Source of the DNA: Clarireedia homoeocarpa
Lineage: Eukaryota > Ascomycota > Leotiomycetes > Helotiales > Rutstroemiaceae
Reading direction: 5' to 3'
Assembly: GCA_001465935.1 (NCBI GenBank)
Contig: LNKV01000020.1
Span: forward strand, 1,247,252 to 1,311,251
Length of the DNA: 64,000 nt
Shown here: positions 46,176 to 55,865 of the stretch, one piece after another
Numbering within the stretch: position 1 is the stretch's first letter
Layout of the letters: the number at the start of each line of letters is the position of its first letter
The notes under the pieces: generated by a model
What the model saw: the letters and a program-made list of their open reading frames with translations, nothing else
The model's database searches: none
Told to the model about the DNA's origin: nothing
Program-made: the position numbers and the translations under genes

Positions 46176-47456
46176 ATGCGTTTTACAAACTTCATCTTGG
46201 CCGCTGGCCTTACAGCATCAGCCTTCGCAGCCCCGGTGGCTGTTCAGGAAGAAGATGACAGCTGCCCAATCGATGTTGAGCCAGAAACTACTTCTGCTAC
46301 TTTCGCAGCCCAAACAACTATGCCAGCTTCCTCAGTTATCGCTACTTCTGTTGCCTCTTCGGCTGTTGTTGTTCCATCTAGCAGTGCTATCGCCAGCTCA
46401 ACTGTCAAGAGCTCTGCCGTCGCTCCATCCAGCACCCAGGTCGCGGTCGCATCTTCATCAAGCTCCTCCAGCGCAGTGGCCTCATCAGCCGTGGCTGTTT
46501 CTTCCTCCGCCTCTAAGGCAACCTCTTCTGGAAAGTTACAATGGATCGGAGCAAACGAGTCCGGAGCAGAGTTCGGACAAAACAACATCCCAGGTACCGT
46601 AGGAAAAGATTACACCTTCCCATCCACCAGCGCCATCAAGACGCTCATGGATGGTGGCATGAACATCTTCCGTGTTCCATTCCTCATGGAGCGTATGGCA
46701 CAAGGTACCATGACCGCACCAATCGATGCCACTTACCTTGCTTCATACAAGACCGTCATTGAATTCATCACGTCCGCTGGTGCCCACGCCATTGTTGATG
46801 CCCACAACTTCGGCAGATATAATGGTAACGTCTTCACATCGACTAGCGACTTCGGTACTTTCTGGAAGAATCTCGCTACTGAGTTCGCTGACAATGACCA
46901 TGTCATCTTTGATTGTAACAACGAATTCCACGATGAGCCTACCAATACCATCGTCGCCGAGCTTAACCAAGCCTGTGTCAGTGCCATTCGTTCGGCCGGC
47001 GCTACCTCCCAATACATCTTCGTTGAGGGCACCTCATATACTGGTGCATGGACCTGGACTTCTTCAGGAAACGCTCAATACATGAAGAACATCACCGATC
47101 CCAATGACAAATTGGTCTACGAATTCCACCAATATCTTGACTCTGACGGATCCGGAACTTCTGCCGACTGTGTCAGCAGTACCATTGGTGCTGAGCGTGT
47201 CGCCGATGCCACTGCCTGGCTGAAGGCTAACAACTTCAAGGGTATTTTGGGTGAATATGCCGGCGGTGCCAACGCTCAATGTGAGTCTGCCGTTAAGGGT
47301 ATGTTGGATGCTTTGGCTGCCGACAACCAACACTGGATGGGTGCTGTCTGGTGGGGCGCAGGACCATGGTGGGGTGATTACATCTACACTATGGAGCCAC
47401 CTTCCGGAAAAGCATACACTGCTTACTATGACACAATTGTCAGTTATGTTGCTTAA
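46176..47456 (+). CDS. Secreted GH5 endoglucanase (cellulase)
   Basis: Intronless, 426 aa. Endo-beta-1,4-glucanase of glycoside hydrolase family 5, secreted for plant cell-wall breakdown. A signal peptide (MRFTNFILAAGLTASAFA) is followed by a ~75-residue Ser/Ala/Val linker (about residues 40-118) and then the catalytic domain. The acid/base Glu lies in FDCNNEFHDE (~250) and the nucleophile Glu in GILGEYAGG (~360). Other GH5 marks are GMNIFRVPFLMERM, IVDAHNFGRYNG and MGAVWWGAGPWWG. No CBM1 binding module with its Cys pattern is seen in front of the linker, unlike Trichoderma Cel5A, so the linker leads from a nearly bare N-terminus. The ATG at 46176 is set by the signal peptide. Confidence 0.95.
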   Translation: MRFTNFILAAGLTASAFAAPVAVQEEDDSCPIDVEPETTSATFAAQTTMPASSVIATSVASSAVVVPSSSAIASSTVKSSAVAPSSTQVAVASSSSSSSAVASSAVAVSSSASKATSSGKLQWIGANESGAEFGQNNIPGTVGKDYTFPSTSAIKTLMDGGMNIFRVPFLMERMAQGTMTAPIDATYLASYKTVIEFITSAGAHAIVDAHNFGRYNGNVFTSTSDFGTFWKNLATEFADNDHVIFDCNNEFHDEPTNTIVAELNQACVSAIRSAGATSQYIFVEGTSYTGAWTWTSSGNAQYMKNITDPNDKLVYEFHQYLDSDGSGTSADCVSSTIGAERVADATAWLKANNFKGILGEYAGGANAQCESAVKGMLDALAADNQHWMGAVWWGAGPWWGDYIYTMEPPSGKAYTAYYDTIVSYVA

Positions 47457-48240
47457 GCATTTCATACAAGGACTGGATGTTAGGATAAAGAGGGGGAGAA
47501 AAAGTAGAAGAAAAGGTTCTGATTCGTTTTGTATATACTTACTTAGCATTGCCTTTCTGTTGAAAGGCTCAACTTTTTAGGGGGTGATAGCAGAGGATGA
47601 CTTTAGAAAATAGAAACAAGACGGATTTATTTTCAACACAATCTTCTCCTGATATTTCAGATGTGACTTCTGCTATTTGTAAGCTCTGAGCAAAGGTGTA
47701 AACTGCGTTCAATTTGGTCTGCTCGTGTCTGCTTATATCTGCTTATGTCTACTCTCCAAGGTCATCATCCATCTACTGTCTATAAACACACGCCTCACTT
47801 AACGTATAAAGCCACACCGTGAACTTCACATGCCAATGAAGCAGGAACACTCTAAGCAGCAGTTACATTAGCAAAAGCTGCTTGCTTACCCCGGATTCAT
47901 TACTCGCAACTGTCTAACACATGAAGAATAGCTTATTGATTACTCGTCCCCACAGCGCGTGACCCCAAAATATTGAGAAGTCAGAATCCCAATTCGCTTT
48001 CGGCTGAGACCAAAAGCATGTGAGAATGCCCGTTCTCGAAATCGCCGCTAACGTCAATGAACGATGATTGGCTGTGTGCCTGCCTCGGCTTGATTTCCAA
48101 AGACTGAGCAAACCTGCCCATCTTTAAATCTTGCTATCTCCTGCATTTCCCTCTGTTCTCTTCTCCCATACAAGACCTCTACTTTCCTTCGATCATATTT
48201 ATCACATTCACAGGATTAACCTCAACTACAAATCTCAATC
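47457..48240. promoter_or_regulatory. 3' flank of GH5 and promoter of the thiolase
   Basis: 784 bp, no gene. TCTGCTTAT-type short repeats lie near 47720-47750. The last ~80 bp are a pyrimidine-rich leader. Confidence 0.4.
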
Positions 48241-49712
48241 ATGTCTGCAGGTCAGTAATCTTGTCGCACACGAAGGAATGTGAACATCGCTAACATCGGC
48301 ACAGCACAAAACCGTCTCACCCAAGTTTCTGGCCACTTGGCCGGCTCCAAGAGTGCTATTACACCTACAGAGGGAGATGGTGGTCGAGCGAAGCTTCTGG
48401 AGAAGAGCCCAGATGATGTAAGTAACCTTTGCGTCCTGCAGATCATGCTATCGAATTGGTCACTGACAATATTCACTTCTAGGTCGTCGTAACAGCATGT
48501 TTACGAACTGCATTCACAAAGGGCGGCAAGGGAGGCTTCAAGGATACCGCAGCAGCAGACTTACTAGTTGGCGCATTCAAGTCGCTCATCGAACGATCGA
48601 AAATTGACCCTAGTCTGGTGGAAGATATTGCTGTTGGTTCCGTCCTTCCGCCTGGTGGAGGGGCAACTGAATTCCGTGCTGCTGCGTTAGCCGCTGGCTT
48701 CCCAGTAACATCTGCGGTCAAGAGTTTGAACAGGCAATGTTCTTCCGGGTTACAAGCATGTGTGGACATTGCAAATGCGATCAAGTCTGGCATGATTGAA
48801 GTTGGAGTTGGTGCTGGAGTAGAAAGCATGTCCTTACAATATGGTATGTAATACATCTTTACAATATCTCGAGTCCTCTAGTTTGGTATCATTCCTAACG
48901 ATGAGATTGCAGGACCTGGTGCTGTCACGGAATTCTCGGAACTCCTTGAATCTCACCCCGAATCGGCAAACTGCAAGGTACCCATGGGTGTTCTGTCGGA
49001 GAAGATGGCCAAAGATAAAGGCATCTCGCGCGCAACTCAAGATGCTTTTGCTGCTTCGTCGTATCAAAAAGCGCTGAAGGCTCAACAAGATGGCCTCTTT
49101 GACGAGGAGATCGCTCCTCTCACAGTCAAATGGGAGGACCCCAAGTCCGGTGAAACCAAAGAAATCACAGTTGCAAAGGACGATGGCATCCGACCTGGCA
49201 TCACTGCTGAGAGTCTAGGCAGCATCAAGCCAGCTTTTGCCAAGGATGGTAGCATTCACGCCGGAAACGCATCTCAAATCTCAGACGGTGCCGCAGCAGT
49301 TCTTCTCATGAAGAGATCTACAGCTGAGAGATTAGGCCAAACTATCCTTGGCAAATATGTAGCCGCATCAGTAGCTGGTGTTGCTCCACTTCTTATGGGT
49401 ATTGGTCCTTGGGCCGCCATTCCTAAAGTCTTCGAGAAGACCGGTATCAATAAGGATGATGTTGATATTTTCGAAATCAACGAGGCATTCGCTAGTCAAT
49501 GTGTATGGTGCGCGAACGAGCTTGGCATTGATCAGAAGAAGATCAATCCAAAGGGTGGTGCAATCGCTTTTGGACATCCACTCGGATGCACGGGTGCTAG
49601 ACAAGTCAGCACATTATTGTACGAGCTGAGGAGGACGAAACAGAAAGTTGGTGTTACAAGTATGTGTGTTGGAACTGGTATGGGTATGGCTGCCGTTTGG
49701 GTAGCCGAGTAA
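48241..49712 (+). CDS. Peroxisomal 3-ketoacyl-CoA thiolase
   Basis: Last step of beta-oxidation: cleaves 3-ketoacyl-CoA with CoA to acetyl-CoA and a shortened acyl-CoA. Four exons (48241-48250, 48305-48417, 48483-48843, 48913-49712) give 427 aa. The first exon is only 10 nt. A textbook PTS2 peroxisomal signal, RLTQVSGHL, lies at residues 7-15 and is only made by splicing exon 1 to 2. The nucleophilic Cys is in LNRQCSSGLQA (~127). The C-terminal catalytic motifs are EINEAFASQ, GGAIAFGHPLGCTGARQ and SMCVGTGMGMA. Length and signal match the Pot1/Kat family rather than the cytosolic acetoacetyl-CoA thiolase. Confidence 0.95.
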
Positions 49713-50311
49713 GGTGGGTAATAGGTTCGGGAAGATAATTTGCACCAAGATTGGGAGAGGCAGGTGGTCGACTTGTACGAATATTATTGCTATAGGGGGT
49801 ATCTGCATTTGTGATGATTGGATAGAAATAGCTGTTTATACAACAGTGTCTTCGTGGAAGAAGGCTATCACTTGGTCTAGATTATGAACAAATGGCAACT
49901 CATCAACTAAGACTTTCTCAATCCGTACAAAGGCTATGATTCTTCCTATTTCTACCGGGCTTAGAAGCACTAGGTGGGTATACTGAATAGTGATTTACCC
50001 AGCTGGAGGCTATGCAAGACGTCCAGGCATCTACACTTCCTTAGATGATTGAAAAGTTAGTGTTACACTCACTGCAGTGGGACGTAACCTATGAGCTGCT
50101 AGCATCCTTTCCTTTTTAAAAATTGACACGGCTTTATAGAATCCCATCAGGTACTCACCTGTTCACCATGCCGTGCCCACCCAAAAGTATGTATCAATCA
50201 GATCACTAATTCACATGTACCTTGACGACGCGATGACATAGATGTGACTTCACGAGATTGTATCTGTGAATGCATATCGGTTGATTCACGGTACGGCTTG
50301 CTTTTGAAGAG

Positions 50312-50339
50312 TTTTTTTTTTTTTTTTTAAAAAAAAAAA
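50312..50339. repeat. T17-A11 homopolymer palindrome
   Basis: Seventeen T followed directly by eleven A. Confidence 0.9.
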
Positions 50340-50363
50340 CTGCAACTACTTAAAATATGTCTG

Positions 50364-50417
50364 TTGATTCGACTTCAATTCTTGGTTCGACTTCAATTCT
50401 TGGTTCGACTTCAATTC
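50364..50417. repeat. 18-bp unit repeated three times
   Basis: TTGGTTCGACTTCAATTC (first copy has ATTC for GTTC) at 50364, 50382 and 50400. Confidence 0.95.
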
Positions 50418-50962
50418 GTGGCACACCGTATCACTCACTATATATGGGTACGGGCGCTGGTTGAATTGAGTCTTATTCTTCTAACTAAGAGGAATCTAAG
50501 CTAGCTATATAATCCTGCTCTCCGGTATTGTCGGAATGAATGGACTACAGGAAGACTCAATCAATGGGCTACAGAAGATGGTACAGGAGAAGTGAACAAT
50601 GAAGCCATCCATGTAGTTAGTACAGGAGAGCGAGTCTATATAGTCCAGCTCCTCCTCCCACCTAGTTTAGAGAATTCGAACCGATTCAACTGCATTTACT
50701 TGGGCCCTATTGTGACTAAGTATAGTGCTATGAGTTGGTTTCACACACAGCTGTACTAAGCCAACCGACAGGTATTGAGGGTTTACTCCTACGATGTAGT
50801 TAGGAATCACACTTGTAGTACTGCGGGCGTGATTCACTTTATCCGACAATGTCGTTCAGCGGAATCGTGAGAGGAACAAAGCTGCTGTTGAACAGTAAGT
50901 TACATCTCTGAACAGCTCCTGCAAAACTCCCAAGAGTGACAGTTAGGGTATATGTTTGGCTC

Positions 50963-51056
50963 AATAGCTCCTTTCTTGATCAACATCCAAACAAATACTG
51001 AATAACACCTTGTAAACAATACAGCATATTCTAAAATCTATAAATGGCCGCCATTT
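50963..51056. repeat. Dispersed repeat, copy B (upstream of the RING gene)
   Basis: Homologous to 3584-3670. Against copy A the aligned blocks carry G-to-A and C-to-T changes in this copy. A shorter partial copy (TACATCTCTGAACAGCTCCT) lies just upstream at 50901-50920 and also differs from 3573-3592 only by C/T changes. It lies ~120 bp before the start codon. Confidence 0.7.
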
Positions 51057-51177
51057 CTTTCTTTCTTTCTCTAGCTAATTAATATAGGCGTACATACATA
51101 AGTTCAAGAGTTCAACAGCTGCCTATTTCGCATTCATACCAAAGCGCCCAAAATACTGCTGAAAAGCGTCTGTGAAA

Positions 51178-52267
51178 ATGGACGACTCACTAGAGGTACC
51201 ACCTAGCTTCGAAGAAGAGGCATCACAACCCCTCGTGCAAACAGACAATGTATCTCACACAGAACCCTCGGCACTCTGCCCGATATGTCTTTCACCATTC
51301 GAAGACCGAGCCATCGTCCAGCCATGCGGCCACCCATTCGATCTCAAGTGCATTAGAGCCTGGCTCGATCAGTCCGGCCCCAATGCTCGCAACTGCCCAC
51401 TTTGTAGAAGAAGAATGACGGAACTTCAATACGATATCCCTGGAGGACGTGTGATCGAGCTAATCAGACCTGTAAGACTAGAATGGCTTCTTGACGATAC
51501 TTTTTCACCTGAAAATCAAAGACGCCTATTCCATGAATCACGTGAACGCCAGCGTCTTTCTAACTGGGAAGGTTTGCACATATTCGGGCAAAGGAGCCTA
51601 TGCTTATGTGTATATGCTCCTCAAAGTAACTCAACGGAGATCCATGTGGACAGAAGTATTGGCTTATTCATCGTACAAGAAGGACTCACCACGAAGAGTG
51701 TGTTTCTCCGAGATTAATGGTATGACAGACGACACAGCGGCAGACACTGTATCTCTTAATTACGCCGAGGCGGCAATGAAGGAGCTGAGAATGACATTGA
51801 ATCGCTGGTGGAATGAATGTCAGAACATCGATATCGCTAGAGTTGAGGTTACACTGAACAGCTGCGAGGTATTCACAGGCCGACGTGGAATACATTCTTT
51901 CTTGAAGGAGAAAGTTTCGATCGAACATGGCAGTCAGGAGACATATATTCGATGGGAGATGGTATTAGAAGAGGATGGTCCTGCGAATGCTGACGATGAT
52001 CCCCAGATCTTTCATCCGGATACGCAAACACCGGAAAGAGCAAGAGCAGACCAGAGAATTCGAAGAGCAGAAGAGCAGATCCAGGGTGCTCATGAATGGT
52101 TCATGAGTCATGGATTCGTAGATCGTGAGGGTCCTTCGCTGGAAAGAGCTACGACTAACATTAGGGAGGTACCTGATATGTTCAGTCTTTGCGATTTCTG
52201 TTCCGTTAGTCACAGATATGGAGATTGCTTGATGGACTGGCGCCCAAGGGAACCACCTCCTGAATGA
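51178..52267 (+). CDS. RING-finger protein, probable E3 ubiquitin ligase, frame break inside
   Basis: The start MDDSLEVPPSFEEE at 51178 leads into a RING domain (residues ~34-80): CPICLSPFEDRAIVQPCGH, then FDLKCIRAWLDQ and NCPLCRRRM, a C3HC4/C3H2C3-type zinc-binding set. This frame stops at 51717. A second frame, shifted, carries the C-terminal region to 52267: TQRRSMWTEVLAY, EAAMKELRMTLNRWWNEC, and a closing Cys/His cluster SLCDFCSVSHRYGDC. The two are joined either by an intron (GTTTGC at 51571 to CAAAG at 51625, 55 nt, frame kept, but weak donor and no clear branch site) or by a frameshift. Ubiquitin ligase activity is inferred from the RING. Confidence 0.7.
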
Positions 52268-54424
52268 AGGGCGCGTAAAAATATCGCAGCTCAAAGGGTA
52301 GGTTCACTCTCCACTCTACTAGCTAGATTGATTGCTAGATTCTCTGGATGCTCACAAGCTTGGGCTAGGTTTATTGGATGTTTGATAGAAAGTCGTTTAG
52401 CTCAAGGCAGATTGTAGTCTGACACTGAATAAGCTGCTAGACAAGCCTCGTTATAACAATAATATTTCGCCTCGTGCCTACAACCTACAAATTCCATGCA
52501 ACTGTTTATTTGTCGACCATGCAATATATCTTTTAGTGACCCTATGCATGAGTCCGGAGTGATGAGTAAATACCTCGGTGAAAGAATCTCAAAGGAGCTC
52601 AGTCAGCGGGCCCGCTCCGCACATTATCCCACTCCAACGACTTTTCTTAATATCGATTATGATAAGTAAGTCGCTAGGAGGTCACCGTCCAAAGCTCGGG
52701 TTAAGGGTTGAGTATGGTCCACCGACTTTCTGGATGAGCGGCGTGGTACATCGCAAAGATGTCGATTCACAGGCCTTGGCGCTTCCCTGCCAAACGAGCC
52801 TCCACCTGCTCCACCCGCTCCACCCCGTTGATATGTAAGATTTCCCGTATCCAGCCCCCAAGGTAATTCACCAGGCTGCTGGGAATTCGCACGAATCGGC
52901 TCAATGCCGGAGCGGACCGTTCGATTTTTCTCTTGGAGGCGTGAACGAAGCGTTATGTGTCAAGGCGCGGGAGTCTTTGTGTCAACATGTCTCGCATGTG
53001 TACGTATCGATGCTAAGTAGCTCAACTTTCCACGTTCATCGACTGAGAGAATCCCAAGAATGCGTCTCGGCACCGCCTTCTTCGGTGGAGGTTCATGTAT
53101 CTCGCTCGGTCTAACGGCATTAGGCAAAAGATCCGAAAGAAATTTCGCCCACCATTTACATTTGATGATGCTTCTGCGCAAGCCTTGTTCTCGTCGATAT
53201 TGCTGTCTCCTCTCAATTCGGTGGTACTTGTGAGAATATTGTCTGATTGGGAAGGAAAGACCCACGTTGTACAATACTTGATGGTGCAGCTGAGGGATAT
53301 GCTGATATGCACTGTGTAGCGGTGACCTGCGCAGTCAGCCTCTACACCCGTCGTCCGCGTTGCTGCAATATCAAGCATAAGGGCCAACAGTGAGTTCCTA
53401 AGAGCTATGGATACTGTACGTATATGCAACTTCCAGGAAAACGGGGTCCAGATCGGTTTTTCCAATTTGACCGCATACAAGTAGTGGAATTGGGACTCGA
53501 TTGGGATTAGTTCACCAGCTTGTCCTCTTGCCACTGTTGATTTCGACTTGTCAGCTGCAACACTCAACTGTGCATCGAGAACCGGTGCGATGTCTTGTCC
53601 GGTCGGAGAAACAAAACCATTTCGCGCCTGAGCCAAGGCATTAGGCGGCATTTTCCCCCTGCGCCAATGTATACGCAAAAGTTGGTTTGCAATCTCCATA
53701 GAACTTACATGAACAACCAATTTAGCTGTTCCTTGCAGGTGCAAGAACAAGAAGACAGCTAAAATCTCGGTGTTAGTATCTGGGCAACTGTGGATACAAG
53801 ACACAAGGACAAGCTTTCCGTTTTCCAGTCTAACAGAAGGCCTACCCTACGCTGCGGTCCCGGCCCGGAGGCTTTGAACGAGGCCATGCCAGGAGCTAGT
53901 TTGCCTTTCTTCTGGAAATTCCCTGGGCAAGTATTCATATACAAGCATGCAGATCAACCTATGGCCAAGGGCTTGGATTTGACTTATTCGAGTATGGCTC
54001 CATAGTTCTGTCGTGTTTATTGCATCAAGCGATCAGTTTGTCAATACCCCTCCCGGAAAAACCCTTGCAATATATCCTCAATTCTGCAGGCTATTTCAAA
54101 AAAAAAAAAAAAACTTTCATGCACCAATGAGCCTGCTAGGTGCTGGGGTCAACTTTCGAAATTGGGAAATCACGTATGGCCAAATTGTACGCTTCTCATA
54201 AACTCGAGTGACTTTTTAGATTCGCATTATTGTGGCTGTTAAGTTTTCGCATCAAACAACCAATCAAACTCGTATTCTGACCTTAGATTTTCCGAAAGAA
54301 CCGTTGCAGTAAAGGCCGAAGTAATGATATAAAGAGTATCATTTCCTTCCGTGATGTTTGTTTGGACACGCCTTCTCTCCTTGTTCATTGAAGGTCATCC
54401 ATAACCTTGTGGTATCATTCAATC
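52268..54424. other. Gene-poor region with one doubtful frame
   Basis: 2.2 kb. A 14-base A run near 54100. A long minus-strand frame (below) is the only candidate gene. Confidence 0.45.
53022..53699 (-). CDS. Unrecognised open frame, possibly an exon or gene relic
   Basis: The minus-strand frame is open from 53804 to 53022 but its first ATG is at 53699 (MEIANQLLRIHWRRG), giving 225 codons. Just upstream on the same strand there is a good intron end (GATACTAACACCGAGATTTTAG, ending 53760) and a GTAAGTTC donor, suggesting a spliced gene whose exons I cannot settle. No domain, signal peptide or repeat recognised. It may be random. Confidence 0.2.
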   Translation of the reverse strand: MEIANQLLRIHWRRGKMPPNALAQARNGFVSPTGQDIAPVLDAQLSVAADKSKSTVARGQAGELIPIESQFHYLYAVKLEKPIWTPFSWKLHIRTVSIALRNSLLALMLDIAATRTTGVEADCAGHRYTVHISISLSCTIKYCTTWVFPSQSDNILTSTTELRGDSNIDENKACAEASSNVNGGRNFFRIFCLMPLDRARYMNLHRRRRCRDAFLGFSQSMNVES

Positions 54425-55550
54425 ATGAAGTCTTTCGCCTCCATCCTTGTCTTCGTGGCACTTTCTCTTGGAAGCGTGTCAGCTGCTCCCGTTGTCGAGC
54501 AGCGACATGCTTCATATGCCCGAACCTCTGCACCAGCTGGCGCAATCGTCATTGACAAGAGAAGCAATCCCGTAGCTGGCTCCTACAGAACTGTGCAACA
54601 AGGTGTTGATGCTCTCTCAACCACCAGCACTAAACCTCAATACCTCTTCATCTACCCTGGTGTCTACACTGAGCAAGTGTACGTACCAGCTCTAAAGTCC
54701 AACCTCACCATCCAAGGTTACACCAAAGATGCTCGTACCTATGCAGGAAATACGGCAACCATAACATACAACCTCGCCCTTATCAACACCACCTCCGATG
54801 ACTTGACTGCCACCGTCCGTCAATGGAACAAGAATACCAAAGTCTACAATCTCATCATCGCAAACACCTTCGGCCACATCAACAAAGACGGGCAAAACCT
54901 CGCCATCTCTGCCCACACCACTAACCAAGGCTACTACGCCACTCAATTCCTCGGCTATCAGGACACCATCCTCGCCAACACCGGCAACCAGCTCTACGCC
55001 AAGTGTCTCGTCACTGGAGCCGTTGATTTCATCTTCGGCCAGACTGCTCTTGCTTGGTTCGAGAAGACCGACATCCGTACTATCGCCGCTGGATCCATTA
55101 CCGCCTCGGGTCGTGCTGCTGACACCAACCCTTCATGGTATGTTATTAACAACAGCAATGTTGCAAACATCAACAGCAGCGTTGCCACCCACCAGAACTA
55201 TCTCGGTAGACCATGGGAGAACTACGCCCGTGTTATATTCCAGAACACATACTTGGGTGACAACATCATTGCTGCCGGATGGAGTGTGTGGAGTAAGTCC
55301 TCTCCCAACACTGACCATGTGACCTTCTTGGAGTAAGTTTATCCCCTTCCCTTTCCTTCTCTACCTTGAATTTTCGGGAAAGCTAGTTACTGACGTACTC
55401 AACAGGTACGGAAACTATGGCCCAGGAAGTGTGAAGAGCGAAGGCCCAAGAGCCACCTTCACCTCCCAGGCTAGCGCCCCAATCGATATCACTACCGTCT
55501 TGGGCAAAAACTATCTGAATGAGTGGTGGGTAGATGCTAGCTATCTGTAA
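54425..55550 (+). CDS. Secreted pectin methylesterase
   Basis: Removes methyl groups from homogalacturonan in the plant cell wall (carbohydrate esterase family 8), opening it to polygalacturonases. Two exons (54425-55332, 55406-55550; 73-nt intron), 350 aa. The signal peptide is MKSFASILVFVALSLGSVSA. The right-handed beta-helix enzyme has all family marks: GYQDTILANTG (Asp ~180), the catalytic VDFIFGQTALAWFE (Asp ~201), and NYLGRPWENYARVIF with the substrate-binding Arg ~262. The C-terminus NEWWVDASYL is typical of fungal enzymes. The ATG at 54425 is set by the signal peptide. With the GH5 enzyme it points to a plant-attacking or plant-litter lifestyle. Confidence 0.96.
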
Positions 55551-55865
55551 TGGACTTAGTTTCGCGAGGACGAAGGGGAGATGGGGTTGGAAGGTTGGAG
55601 ATATATACGATGATCTAATGTAATATGATGAATTAATGAATATATTTATGATTAATATACTCTAATCATGTATCTGCTGGAATGATGTTGGATGGGTAAA
55701 CGTGATGTGCTTAAACTTTTCGACTGATTCTATCCCCTGTTATGTGAATGGAGAAGGAGAATACGTCAACTCCTGCAAAGATATGTGCCTTTATGGTACA
55801 ACAGGAGATTTTCATTAATATACAGCTATTTCATCCTAAATTCCAGAAGACATACCATGATACGC
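55551..55865. other. Convergent intergenic region
   Basis: 315 bp between the 3' ends of the pectin methylesterase and MFS genes; AT-rich, with no gene seen. Confidence 0.5.

Larger units (their letters stand above)
49713..51177. other. Repeat-bearing intergenic region
   Basis: 1.46 kb without a gene. It contains a T17/A11 homopolymer junction, an 18-bp triple repeat, AT-richer DNA with CTACAGGA/ATGTAGTTAG short repeats near 50540-50630, and copy B of the dispersed repeat. The look is that of decayed repeated DNA, but no transposon protein was found. Confidence 0.5.

Noticed and set aside
53790..54005. Plus-strand frame LSVFQSNRRPTLRC... and its minus-strand counterpart MASFKASGPG...
   Set aside because: Both are short and overlap on opposite strands; neither has a recognisable domain, so only the uncertain downstream minus-strand frame is listed.
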